DNA from: Streptomyces sp. HD
GTDB taxonomy: Bacteria > Actinomycetota > Actinomycetes > Streptomycetales > Streptomycetaceae
NCBI RefSeq assembly: GCF_028369295.1
Contig: NZ_JAQMYP010000028.1
Span: 62,001-126,000 of the forward strand
Reading direction: 5' to 3'
Length of the DNA: 64,000 nucleotides
Positions 28,165-35,993 of this stretch are shown one piece after another (the first letter of the stretch is position 1; each line of letters starts with the position of its first letter). A program made the translations under genes and the position numbers. Below the pieces are notes generated by a model. That model did no database searches, was not told the origin of the DNA, and was given only the letters and a program-made list of their open reading frames with translations.

Positions 28165-28566
28165 ATGGACACCACGCAGGAGCGCACGGAGGCGCAGGAC
28201 CTCCCGTACGACGTGTTCGCCAAGGCCTGTCCCTCGCGCGGCACGCTGGAGCACGTCACCGGCCGCTGGGGCGGGCTCACGCTCGGCGCCCTGTACGAGG
28301 GGTCGCTGCGCTTCAACGAGCTGCGCCGCCGGGTGGACGGCGTCAGCGAGAAGATGCTGTCCCAGACCCTGCACGCCCTGGAGCGGGACGGCCTGGTGCA
28401 CCGCGAGGCCCAGCCGACCAATCCCCCACGGGTCGACTACGAACTGACGCCGCTCGGGCGCGGGGTCGCGGAACGGCTGCTGAGCCTCATCCACTTCGTG
28501 GAGGGCCGGATGGACGACGTACTCCAGGCACGTCAGCGCTACGACGAGAGGCGCGGCGCCCTCTGA
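28165..28566 (+). CDS. HxlR-family transcriptional regulator
   Basis: A 133-residue winged-helix protein. The HxlR pattern is visible: conserved cysteine AKACPSRGTLEHVTGRWG, GSLRFNELRRRVDGVSEKML (recognition region) and TLHALERDGLVHREAQ with wing YELTPLGRGV. Some HxlR proteins sense electrophiles or aldehydes through that cysteine. It is divergent from the hypothetical gene at 27724 and overlaps the 3' end of mutM by 28 bases tail to tail. Confidence 0.93.
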   Translation: MDTTQERTEAQDLPYDVFAKACPSRGTLEHVTGRWGGLTLGALYEGSLRFNELRRRVDGVSEKMLSQTLHALERDGLVHREAQPTNPPRVDYELTPLGRGVAERLLSLIHFVEGRMDDVLQARQRYDERRGAL

Positions 28567-29399
28567 CACTTCGGGCAGAAGTAGCTGGACCGGTTCATCC
28601 AGGCCCGCCGGCGCATCGGCGTACCGCACCGCTTGCACGGCAGGCCCTCACGGCCGTACGCGTCGAGCGACCGGTCGAAGTAGCCCGACTCGCCGTTGAC
28701 GTTGACATACAGGCTGTCGAAGCTGGTGCCGCCCACCGCGAGGGCCGCGTTCATCACGTCCCTTACGTGGCCCAGGAGTTCGAGGGTGCGCGGGCGGGTG
28801 AAGGTCGCGGTCGGGCGGTCGTAGTGCAGGCGGGCGCGCCAAAGGGCCTCGTCCGCGTAGATGTTGCCGACGCCGCTGATCAGCGACTGGTCGAGCAGGG
28901 CCCGTTTGATGGTCGTCCGCTTGCGGCGCAGTGCCTGGTGGAAGGCCTCGTCGTCGAAGAGCGGGTCGAGCGGGTCGCGGGCGATGTGCGCGATGACGTC
29001 GGGCAGTCCGTCGGGGGTGGTGTCGTGCAACGACAGTCCGCCGAAGGTGCGTTGGTCGACGAAGCGCAGTTCGGTGCCCAGCTCGTCGGCGAAGCGGACC
29101 CGGATGCGCAGATGCTTCTCGGTGGGCGCTTCCTGTGGCTGGACCAGCAGCTGACCGCTCATCCCGAGGTGGGCCAGGATCGACTGGGTGGTGTCCTCCA
29201 GGGGCAGCCACAGGTACTTGCCACGCCGGCTGGGCACGCCGATCCGATGCCCCTTGAGGCGGTGCGCGAAGTCGTCCGCACCGGCGATGTGCCGGCGTAC
29301 GGCACGCGGGTGCAGCACCTCGGCATCGGCGACCGTCCGGTGGGCGACCCACCGCTCCAGACCGCGCCGGACTACCTCGACCTCGGGCAACTCGGGCAT
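28539..29399 (-). CDS. mutM: Formamidopyrimidine-DNA glycosylase
   Basis: Base-excision repair glycosylase/AP lyase for 8-oxoguanine. It is 286 residues. After Met removal the catalytic proline begins PELPEVEVVRRGLERWV. The helix-two-turn-helix region is SLISGVGNIYADEALW. The C-terminal zinc finger is CKRCGTPMRRR...FCPKCQR. The ATG at 29397-29399 fixes the PELPE N-terminus; codons further upstream cannot be used by an active enzyme. It is convergent with the HxlR gene, with overlapping 3' ends. Confidence 0.97.
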   Translation of the reverse strand: MPELPEVEVVRRGLERWVAHRTVADAEVLHPRAVRRHIAGADDFAHRLKGHRIGVPSRRGKYLWLPLEDTTQSILAHLGMSGQLLVQPQEAPTEKHLRIRVRFADELGTELRFVDQRTFGGLSLHDTTPDGLPDVIAHIARDPLDPLFDDEAFHQALRRKRTTIKRALLDQSLISGVGNIYADEALWRARLHYDRPTATFTRPRTLELLGHVRDVMNAALAVGGTSFDSLYVNVNGESGYFDRSLDAYGREGLPCKRCGTPMRRRAWMNRSSYFCPKCQRAPRLSS

Positions 29400-29481
29400 G
29401 GGATCCCCCGTACACACCTTGCGGGTATGGGCCGAGCGCCCGCCCCGTGGCCGGGGCGGGCGCTCGGATCGCGCTGTTCGG

Positions 29482-30270
29482 TCAGGCGGAGGCCGACGAC
29501 GCGTCGGCGTCGGGTTCGGCGGCGTTCGCCGCCGCCTTCTTGGCTCGCTCGTCCGCCGCGGCCCTGATGGACCGCCACGCGGATTCCGCGGCCTGCTGCT
29601 CCGCCTCCTTCTTGCTGCGGCCGGTGCCGGTGCCGTACGAGACGCCTCCGACGCGGGCGGCAGCAGTGAAGGTCTTCTCGTGGTCGGGGCCGGTCTCCGT
29701 GACCAGGTACTCGGGCACGCCGAGCCCCTCGGTCGCGGTGAGCTCCTGGAGACTGGTCTTCCAGTCCAGGCCGGCTCCGAGGTTCGAGGACTTCTCGATC
29801 AGGGGGTCGAACAGGCGGTGCACCAGCTCCGCCGCCGAGTCCAGTCCCTGGTCGAGATAGACCGCGCCGATCACCGCTTCCAGGGTGTCGGCGAGGATGG
29901 ACGCCTTGTCCCGGCCGCCCGTGCCCTCTTCACCACGGCCGAGCCGGATGAAGGAGCCCAGGTCGAGCCCACGGCTGACCTCCGCCAGCGCACGCGAGTT
30001 GACCACCGCGGCCCGAAGCTTGGCCAGCTGGCCTTCGGGCAGGTCGGGGTGGGTGCGGTACAGCGTGTCCGTGACAACGAGGCCGAGGACGGAGTCCCCG
30101 AGGAACTCCAGGCGCTCGTTGGTGGGCAGGCCGCCGTTCTCATACGCGTACGACCGGTGGGTCAGCGCACGCACCAGAAGGGCGGACTCAAGCTTGTACC
30201 CGAGCCGCCCTTCCAACAGCGTGTGAGACGAGGCCTGGTTGTCCGATGCGTTCTTCTTCGGCGTGGACAC
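29482..30270 (-). CDS. rnc: Ribonuclease III
   Basis: Double-strand-specific endoribonuclease for rRNA and mRNA processing, known in S. coelicolor as AbsB, a global regulator of antibiotic synthesis. It is 262 residues from GTG 30268-30270 with AGAGG just upstream. The signature NERLEFLGDSVLGLVVTD holds the catalytic acidic residues, and the C-terminal double-stranded RNA-binding domain ends GRSKKEAEQQAAESAW. Downstream of rpmF in the minus-strand cluster. Confidence 0.96.
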   Translation of the reverse strand: MSTPKKNASDNQASSHTLLEGRLGYKLESALLVRALTHRSYAYENGGLPTNERLEFLGDSVLGLVVTDTLYRTHPDLPEGQLAKLRAAVVNSRALAEVSRGLDLGSFIRLGRGEEGTGGRDKASILADTLEAVIGAVYLDQGLDSAAELVHRLFDPLIEKSSNLGAGLDWKTSLQELTATEGLGVPEYLVTETGPDHEKTFTAAARVGGVSYGTGTGRSKKEAEQQAAESAWRSIRAAADERAKKAAANAAEPDADASSASA

Positions 30271-30289
30271 AGTGCCTCTCACCAGCCGC

Positions 30290-30463
30290 TCAGACCTCTA
30301 GGACCTGGCGCTTGTTGTAGGTGCCGCAAGACGGGCACGCAATGTGCTGCTGCTTGGGCTCGTGGCAGCGCTCGCACGCAACCAGGGGGGTGACCGCAGC
30401 CTTCCACTGCGACCGGCGGTGGCGCGTGTTGCTGCGCGACATCTTCCGCTTCGGAACAGCCAC
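30290..30463 (-). CDS. rpmF: 50S ribosomal protein L32
   Basis: Fifty-seven residues, VAVPKRKMSRSNTRHRRSQW onward, with the zinc-binding cysteines CERC...CPSC intact, so this is the zinc-containing form. GTG start 30461-30463 with AGGAGAAG upstream. It lies two bases after the DUF177 gene, the conserved yceD-rpmF pair. Confidence 0.96.
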   Translation of the reverse strand: MAVPKRKMSRSNTRHRRSQWKAAVTPLVACERCHEPKQQHIACPSCGTYNKRQVLEV

Positions 30464-30465
30464 GG

Positions 30466-31110
30466 CTACTTCTCCTGCTTCTCGTCGACGCCCGCTTCCG
30501 CTTCGGCGCCGCTCATCTCGTCCTTCTCGCCGTCTCCGAGTGAACCGGCGAGTCCCTTCAGTGCCGCCCAACGGATGTCGACGGCGTCGTGGTGGTGGTC
30601 CGGGTCGTCCGCCAGCCGGGCTCCGCACTCGGAGCACAGGCCGGGGCAGTCTTCCTGGCACACCGGCTGCATCGGCAGTGCGAGCACCACCGCATCGCGC
30701 AGCACGGATTCGAGGTCGAACAAGCCGTCCTCAAGAAAGAGCCTGTCCTCGTCGTCCTCGGCGTCGTCGCCCGGTTCCGCGTGGACGCGGCCCCGGTCGT
30801 CGGCGTCAGGGTACGAGAACATCTCCTGGAAGTCCGCTTCGACATCGAGCTGAAGCGACTCCAGACACCTTACGCACTCCCCCTCAGCCTGTGCACGGGC
30901 GGTGCCTGTGACAAGCACCCCTTCCATGACCGACTCAAGTCGGAGTTCGAGCTCCACCGGGGCGCCTTCCGGCACTCCGACGACTCCCTGGACACCGAAG
31001 TCCTTGGGGGCGTCGACCGTGCGGGTCAGGCGCTGCAGCGCACCGGGCCGCCGGCCCAGCTCGTGCGTGTCGAACACGAGAGGGTTGCGGTGGTCGAGGC
31101 GGGCTGTCAC
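30466..31110 (-). CDS. DUF177 (YceD-like) protein
   Basis: A 214-residue protein of the YceD/DUF177 family, which in other organisms is linked to 23S rRNA accumulation and is nearly always encoded next to rpmF. Cysteines typical of the family are seen in GECVRCLESL (Cys79, Cys82) and CQEDCPGLCSECG (about 150-165). The tail is Glu/Lys-rich. Start GTG 31108-31110 with AGGA upstream. Confidence 0.92.
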   Translation of the reverse strand: MTARLDHRNPLVFDTHELGRRPGALQRLTRTVDAPKDFGVQGVVGVPEGAPVELELRLESVMEGVLVTGTARAQAEGECVRCLESLQLDVEADFQEMFSYPDADDRGRVHAEPGDDAEDDEDRLFLEDGLFDLESVLRDAVVLALPMQPVCQEDCPGLCSECGARLADDPDHHHDAVDIRWAALKGLAGSLGDGEKDEMSGAEAEAGVDEKQEK

Positions 31111-31247
31111 GCCATTCCTGCTTTCGATCTGCTGAGCTCAAGGGGCACTGCCCATCGGTGCTTGCGGGCAGCGTTGATCGCGGACGTACTCGCGACCGAA
31201 GAGCCAGGATACTGGACCTTTCGCTCACGGCCCAATCCGGTGGTGGT

Positions 31248-32327
31248 CTACTGGCCGCGACCCTGCTCGTACGCCCTCAGCTGCTCCGGAGTGATCATGC
31301 CGGTGTCGAAGAGGCTGGTCTCGTCGAGGGCGTACGACTGCGAGGCGGCCTGCTGAGGCTGCTGGGCCTGCTGCTGGTCGTACGCCGCCTGCTGGGCGTC
31401 GTAGCCCTGGTAGGCGTAGGGATCGGCCTGCTGGTAGCCGTACGGGTCCTGCTGCTGGGCGTACGCCTGCTGCGGGTAGCCGCCGTAGGTGTTGTCCGTC
31501 TGCTGATAGCCGTACGCCGGCTGTGGGGTCTGTGGCGTCTGCGGGTCGTACTGCGGCTGTGGCGGTACGGCCGGCGCCTGCTCCGCGGGGGTCGCCGGGG
31601 TGTCCCGCTCCGCGAGAGCGGCGAGGTCGGCGAGGTAGTCGGCGTCGCTGGAGTGCTGGACGGTGCTGATGTCGTCGGCGAGGGCGCCGAGGTCGTCGGT
31701 GGCGATACGGCCGTGCAGCTTCTGCCGGCCCCGGCCGACGGCCTCCAGGGTCTTGGCCAGGACCGCCTCGAAGGCGCCGAGCTTGACGTCGACGTACGCG
31801 TCGGCGTTGCGGCGCAGGGTCTCCGGGTCGTGGCTGCGCTCGGGGGCGTCCTCGTCCTCGTAGCCCTGCTCGTCGGTGCCGGGGCCGGTGCCGAGGAGCT
31901 TCTCGCGGCCGCGGCCGACGGAGCCGAGGGTCTTGGTGAGGACGACCTCGAAGTTGGCGAGCTTGGAGTCGACGTAGTCGTCGGCCTCCGCGCGAATGTC
32001 CTCGGCCTCCTTGCGGGCCTCGGCGACGATGCGCTCGGCCTCGTTCTGGGAGCGGCGGGCAACCTCGGTGTCGGAGATCAGGGAGCCGCGCTCGGCGTGT
32101 GCGCCCTGGATGATCCGCTCGGCCTCCTGGCGGGCCTGCTCGACCATCTGCTCACGGCCGCCGATCAGCTCCTGGGCCTGGGCGAGCGAGCCGGGCAGGG
32201 CCTCACGGACCTCTTCGAGCATCGAGAGCAGTTCGGCGCGGTTGACCACGCACGAGGCCGACATGGGCATCGACCGGGCACCTGAGATCGCCGAGACGAT
32301 CTCGTCGAGCTTCTTCTGCACGTCCAC
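31248..32327 (-). CDS. Coiled-coil protein, SepIVA/DivIVA-like by position
   Basis: A 359-residue protein. The N-terminal half is a charged coiled coil (LSMLEEVREALPGSLAQAQ; MVEQARQEAERIIQGAHAE; EAERIVAEARKEAEDIRAE) like ATP synthase b or DivIVA proteins. Two near-identical segments at 114-146 and 174-206 (YVDSKLANFEVVLTKTL / YVDVKLGAFEAVLAKTL) follow. The last 100 residues are a Gln/Tyr/Pro-rich low-complexity tail. Its place beside the DUF177 gene, rpmF, rnc and mutM matches, from memory, mycobacterial Rv2927c (SepIVA, cell division and envelope growth). Orthology is inferred. Confidence 0.8.
   Translation of the reverse strand: MDVQKKLDEIVSAISGARSMPMSASCVVNRAELLSMLEEVREALPGSLAQAQELIGGREQMVEQARQEAERIIQGAHAERGSLISDTEVARRSQNEAERIVAEARKEAEDIRAEADDYVDSKLANFEVVLTKTLGSVGRGREKLLGTGPGTDEQGYEDEDAPERSHDPETLRRNADAYVDVKLGAFEAVLAKTLEAVGRGRQKLHGRIATDDLGALADDISTVQHSSDADYLADLAALAERDTPATPAEQAPAVPPQPQYDPQTPQTPQPAYGYQQTDNTYGGYPQQAYAQQQDPYGYQQADPYAYQGYDAQQAAYDQQQAQQPQQAASQSYALDETSLFDTGMITPEQLRAYEQGRGQ
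31710..31988 (-). repeat. Internal duplication in SepIVA-like gene
   Basis: 31890-31988 and 31710-31808 encode two 33-residue copies with a 60-residue period; shared pattern AD-x-YVD-x-KL-x2-FE-x-VL-x-KTL-x2-VGRGR-x-KL-x-G. Confidence 0.85.
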
Positions 32328-32385
32328 CGTGTGCTCGCCACTCTCTACAGCTGTGATGGAGACGGACGGGACGACTGTAGCCCCA

Positions 32386-32865
32386 TCAGTCCTTGCGCAG
32401 GCGCTTGTTGAGGGCCTCCAGGACGACCGGCGGCACCAGGTGGGAGATGTCGCCGCCCCAGGTCGCGACCTCCTTGACCAGGGAGGAGGACAGGAAGCTG
32501 TAGGTGGGGTTGGTCGGGACGAACAGCGTCTCGACGCCCGACAGACCGATGTTCATCTGTGCCATCTGCAGCTCGTAGTCGAAGTCGCTGACCGCGCGCA
32601 GGCCCTTCACGATGGCCGGGATGTCGCGCTGCTTGCAGAAGTCGACGAGGAGGCCGTGGAAGGCCTCGACCCGGACGTTGCCGTACTCGGCCGTGACCTG
32701 GCGGATCAGGTCGAGCCGCTCGTCGATCTCGAACAGGCCCTTCTTGGCCTTGTTGATCATGACGGCGACGTAGATCTCGTCATACAGCCTGGAGGCGCGG
32801 GAAATGATGTCGATATGTCCGTTGGTGATCGGGTCGAACGACCCGGGACAGACGGCGCGGCGCAC
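32386..32865 (-). CDS. coaD: Phosphopantetheine adenylyltransferase
   Basis: Fourth step of coenzyme A synthesis, making dephospho-CoA from 4'-phosphopantetheine and ATP. It is 159 residues, the standard length, from GTG 32863-32865 with GAGGG upstream. The nucleotidyltransferase motif is CPGSFDPITNGHIDII; the second signature is TYSFLSSSLVKEVA. An ATG at 32895, overlapping the rsmD stop by four bases, would add ten residues and is a possible alternative. Confidence 0.95.
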   Translation of the reverse strand: MRRAVCPGSFDPITNGHIDIISRASRLYDEIYVAVMINKAKKGLFEIDERLDLIRQVTAEYGNVRVEAFHGLLVDFCKQRDIPAIVKGLRAVSDFDYELQMAQMNIGLSGVETLFVPTNPTYSFLSSSLVKEVATWGGDISHLVPPVVLEALNKRLRKD

Positions 32866-32891
32866 TTGTGATCCCTCGCTCTCCGGTCCGG

Positions 32892-33479
32892 TCATCGTGC
32901 GTCTTCGCACGTAGAGGCGGCGCGACCGTACCAAAACGTTCCCTCGCCGTAACGACGGGCCCGGATGGCCTCGAAGCCGTCCGGCCATCTGAATTCGCCG
33001 CCTCTGGTGCTGCGCTCCACGGTGACGAGCGCCTCGGGCGCGAGCCAGCCCCCCGAGCGGAGTGTGAGGAGAATCTCGCGAAGATCGTGATCTGTGACTC
33101 GGTACGGCGGGTCGAGGAAGGCGATGTCGTACGGCTCGGTCGGCGCCGGAGTCTGGATGATCTGTTCCGCTTTGCCCGCGCGGACCTCGGCGCCGGGGAG
33201 GCCGAGGTTCTTGACGTTCTCACGGACGACGCGGGCGGCTCTGGCGTCGGCCTCCACCAGGAGGGTGTGGCCTGCGCCTCGGGACAGGGCCTCCAGGCCG
33301 ACGGCGCCTGAACCGGCGTACAGGTCGAGGACCCTCTCCCCCTCCAGGGGGCCGCCCAGGAGGGACTGCCAGGTGGAGAAGAGACCTTCGCGTGCGCGGT
33401 CTGAGGTGGGACGGGTTCCCGTGCCGGGGGGCACGGCTAGACGACGTCCGCCGGCTGCGCCGGCGATCACGCGGGTCAT
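32892..33479 (-). CDS. rsmD: 16S rRNA (guanine(966)-N2)-methyltransferase
   Basis: SAM-dependent rRNA methyltransferase, 195 residues from ATG 33477-33479 (MTRVIAGAAGGRRLAVP). Motif I is DLYAGSGAVGLEALSRGA and the catalytic motif is FLDPPY, diagnostic of N2/N6 amino methyltransferases. rsmD-coaD is a conserved pair. Confidence 0.95.
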   Translation of the reverse strand: MTRVIAGAAGGRRLAVPPGTGTRPTSDRAREGLFSTWQSLLGGPLEGERVLDLYAGSGAVGLEALSRGAGHTLLVEADARAARVVRENVKNLGLPGAEVRAGKAEQIIQTPAPTEPYDIAFLDPPYRVTDHDLREILLTLRSGGWLAPEALVTVERSTRGGEFRWPDGFEAIRARRYGEGTFWYGRAASTCEDAR

Positions 33480-33586
33480 CTTCGGTCCTTGGTCGTGGAC
33501 GGCTTTAGGTAACAGTGTGGCTGGTCGCGCCCGCGCGGCGGTAGCCGCATATGGATTACAGCCCCGCGCCCCTGGGTGGGTTCCGC

Positions 33587-35803
33587 TCACCCCTTTTCCA
33601 GGTACTGCTCCCTTTCCTCGTCCAGGAGGGCATCCAGAGCCGTCCGCAGGCCGGGAAGCTGCGTCAGCTCCGGGTCCGCCGCCACCAGTGCCGCAGCCTC
33701 GTCTCGCGCCTCGGCGATGATCTCCTCGTCCTCGATGACAGCGAGGACCCTCAGAGAGGTACGGGCGCCCGACTGGGCCTGGCCCAGGACGTCGCCCTCG
33801 CGGCGCTGCTCCAGGTCGATGCGGGAGAGTTCGAAGCCGTCGAGGGTGGAGGCGACCGCGGCCAGGCGCTGGCGGGCCGCGCTGGCCTCCGGCATCTCGG
33901 TGACCAGGAGGCAGAGGCCCGCCGCGGAGCCGCGGCCGACTCGGCCACGCAGCTGGTGGAGCTGGGAGACGCCGAAGCGGTCGGCGTCCATGATCACCAT
34001 GGCGGTGGCGTTCGGGACGTTCACGCCGACCTCGATGACCGTGGTGGCGACCAGCACGTCCGTCTCGCCGGCGGCGAAGCGGCGCATGACGGCGTCCTTG
34101 TCGTCGGGGTGCATCCGGCCGTGCAGGACCTCGACCTTGAGGCCTTGGAGCGGCCCCTTGGTGAGTTGGTCGGCCACTTCCAGCACGGCGAGCGGCGGGC
34201 GCTTCTCGGCCTCGTCCTCGGGGGACTTCTTCTTGCCGGCCTTCTTGGGGTCGTCCTCCTCGTCGCCGATGCGGGGGCAGACGACGTACGCCTGATGGCC
34301 GTTCTCCACCTCCTCGCGCACCCGCTCCCAGGCGCGGGCCAGGAAGTGGGGTTTGTCGGCGGCCGGGACGACATGGGAGGCGATCGGGGAACGGCCGGCG
34401 GGGAGCTGGTCGAGGACCGAGGTCTCCAGGTCACCGAAGACGGTCATCGCGACCGTGCGCGGGATGGGGGTGGCGGTCATGACGAGCAGATGGGGCGGCT
34501 GCTTGCCCTTGCCGCGCAGGGCGTCGCGCTGCTCGACGCCGAACCGGTGCTGTTCGTCGACCACGACCAGCCCGAGGTCGTGGAACTGCACCTTGTCCTC
34601 GATCAACGCGTGCGTGCCGATCACGATTCCGGCCTCGCCGGTGACGAGATCCAGCAGGGCCTGGCGGCGGGCGGCGGCTCCCATGGAGCCGGTGAGCAGC
34701 ACGACCTTGGTGGCCTGCTCGGCCCCGCCCAGCATCCCGCCCTCGGCGAGCTCGCCCATCATCTCGACGATGGAGCGGTGGTGCTGCTGGGCCAGCACTT
34801 CGGTGGGCGCGAGCATGGCGGCCTGGCCGCCTGCGTCGACCACGGCGAGCATGGCGCGCAGCGCCACCATTGTCTTTCCGCTACCCACCTCTCCCTGCAG
34901 CAGCCGGTGCATCGGATGTTCCGTGGCCAGGTCGCCGAAGATCTCGCTGGAGACCTTCTGCTGGCCCTCGGTGAGGGTGAAGGGGAGGCGGTCGTCGAAG
35001 GCCGTGAGAAGGCCGTCGGGGGCGGGCCTCCTCGGTACCGCGGGGAGTTGGGCGTCGGCGAAGCGGCGGCGGGCGAGGGCCACCTGGAGGACGAAGGCCT
35101 CGTCCCACTTGAGGCGGGAGCGGGCGTCCTCGATGTCGGCCTTGGTGTGGGGGCGGTGGATCTTGAGGAGGGCCTCGGGGAGGGCGACCAGGCCGCGGCC
35201 CGCGCGGAGGCTGTCGGGGAGGGGGTCGACGGCTTCCTGGGCGCTGGGCAGGACCGTCTGGATCGCCTTGCCGATCTTCCAGGACTCCAGCTTGGCGGTG
35301 GCGGGGTAGATGGGGATCAGGGCGCCCGCCCAGGTCTCCACGGATTCGGCTGCCTCGTCGTCGGCGCCGCGCAGCAACTCGTAGGCCGGGTGTGCCAGTT
35401 GGAGACGGCGGTTGAAGACGGAGACCTTGCCCGCGAACATCGCACGGGTGCCCGGCAGGAGCTCCTTGTGGGGCTTGTGAACGCCGTTGCCGAAGAAGAC
35501 CAGTTGGAGGCGGCCGCTGCCGTCGGTGATGGTGACTTCGAGGCGCTGGCCCTTGCCGCGTGGGGCCTTGGCGGAGGCGAAGGTGTGCAGGCGGGCGTCG
35601 GCGACCATCGCGACCACGGTGACGTGCTCGTCCATGGGGAGGTCGGCGAGGTGGGTGAGCTGGCCCCGCTCCTCGTATCTGCGCGGGTAGTGGTGCAGAA
35701 GGTCGCCGACGGTGTGCAGGCCGAGGTGCTCGGCCATCACCTTCGCGGTGGGAGGGCCGAGCACCTTTTTCAGTGGTTCTTCCAGTGCGGGCACGAGATC
35801 CAT
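33587..35803 (-). CDS. recG: ATP-dependent DNA helicase RecG
   Basis: Branch-migrating helicase that remodels stalled forks and Holliday junctions. It is 738 residues from ATG 35801-35803 (MDLVPALEEPLKKVLG). An N-terminal wedge/OB domain (LLHHYPRRYEERGQL) precedes the helicase core: LLQGEVGSGKTMVALRAM (Walker A), VVDEQHRFGVEQRDAL (DEQH box) and QLRGRVGRGSAAGLCLLV (motif VI). A Lys/Asp/Glu-rich insert lies between the two RecA-like lobes (EDDPKKAGKKKSPEDEAEK). GTG codons just upstream are weaker starts. Confidence 0.96.
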   Translation of the reverse strand: MDLVPALEEPLKKVLGPPTAKVMAEHLGLHTVGDLLHHYPRRYEERGQLTHLADLPMDEHVTVVAMVADARLHTFASAKAPRGKGQRLEVTITDGSGRLQLVFFGNGVHKPHKELLPGTRAMFAGKVSVFNRRLQLAHPAYELLRGADDEAAESVETWAGALIPIYPATAKLESWKIGKAIQTVLPSAQEAVDPLPDSLRAGRGLVALPEALLKIHRPHTKADIEDARSRLKWDEAFVLQVALARRRFADAQLPAVPRRPAPDGLLTAFDDRLPFTLTEGQQKVSSEIFGDLATEHPMHRLLQGEVGSGKTMVALRAMLAVVDAGGQAAMLAPTEVLAQQHHRSIVEMMGELAEGGMLGGAEQATKVVLLTGSMGAAARRQALLDLVTGEAGIVIGTHALIEDKVQFHDLGLVVVDEQHRFGVEQRDALRGKGKQPPHLLVMTATPIPRTVAMTVFGDLETSVLDQLPAGRSPIASHVVPAADKPHFLARAWERVREEVENGHQAYVVCPRIGDEEDDPKKAGKKKSPEDEAEKRPPLAVLEVADQLTKGPLQGLKVEVLHGRMHPDDKDAVMRRFAAGETDVLVATTVIEVGVNVPNATAMVIMDADRFGVSQLHQLRGRVGRGSAAGLCLLVTEMPEASAARQRLAAVASTLDGFELSRIDLEQRREGDVLGQAQSGARTSLRVLAVIEDEEIIAEARDEAAALVAADPELTQLPGLRTALDALLDEEREQYLEKG

Positions 35804-35993
35804 TCCACACCACACCACTGACAATGCCGTAGAGGTCGCGGCGGCCGTCCCGGTAAACGTCCCGGAAAGCCCTGGTCAGGCGGCTCGATTCGGCCCTAGG
35901 ATGGCGCGCTCCGGCCATCCTTTCGCGGTCACCGCCTCACCGGGACCGCCCGACCCCGCGCCGTCGCCAAGTCCCCCCAACGGCGCAGCGACG

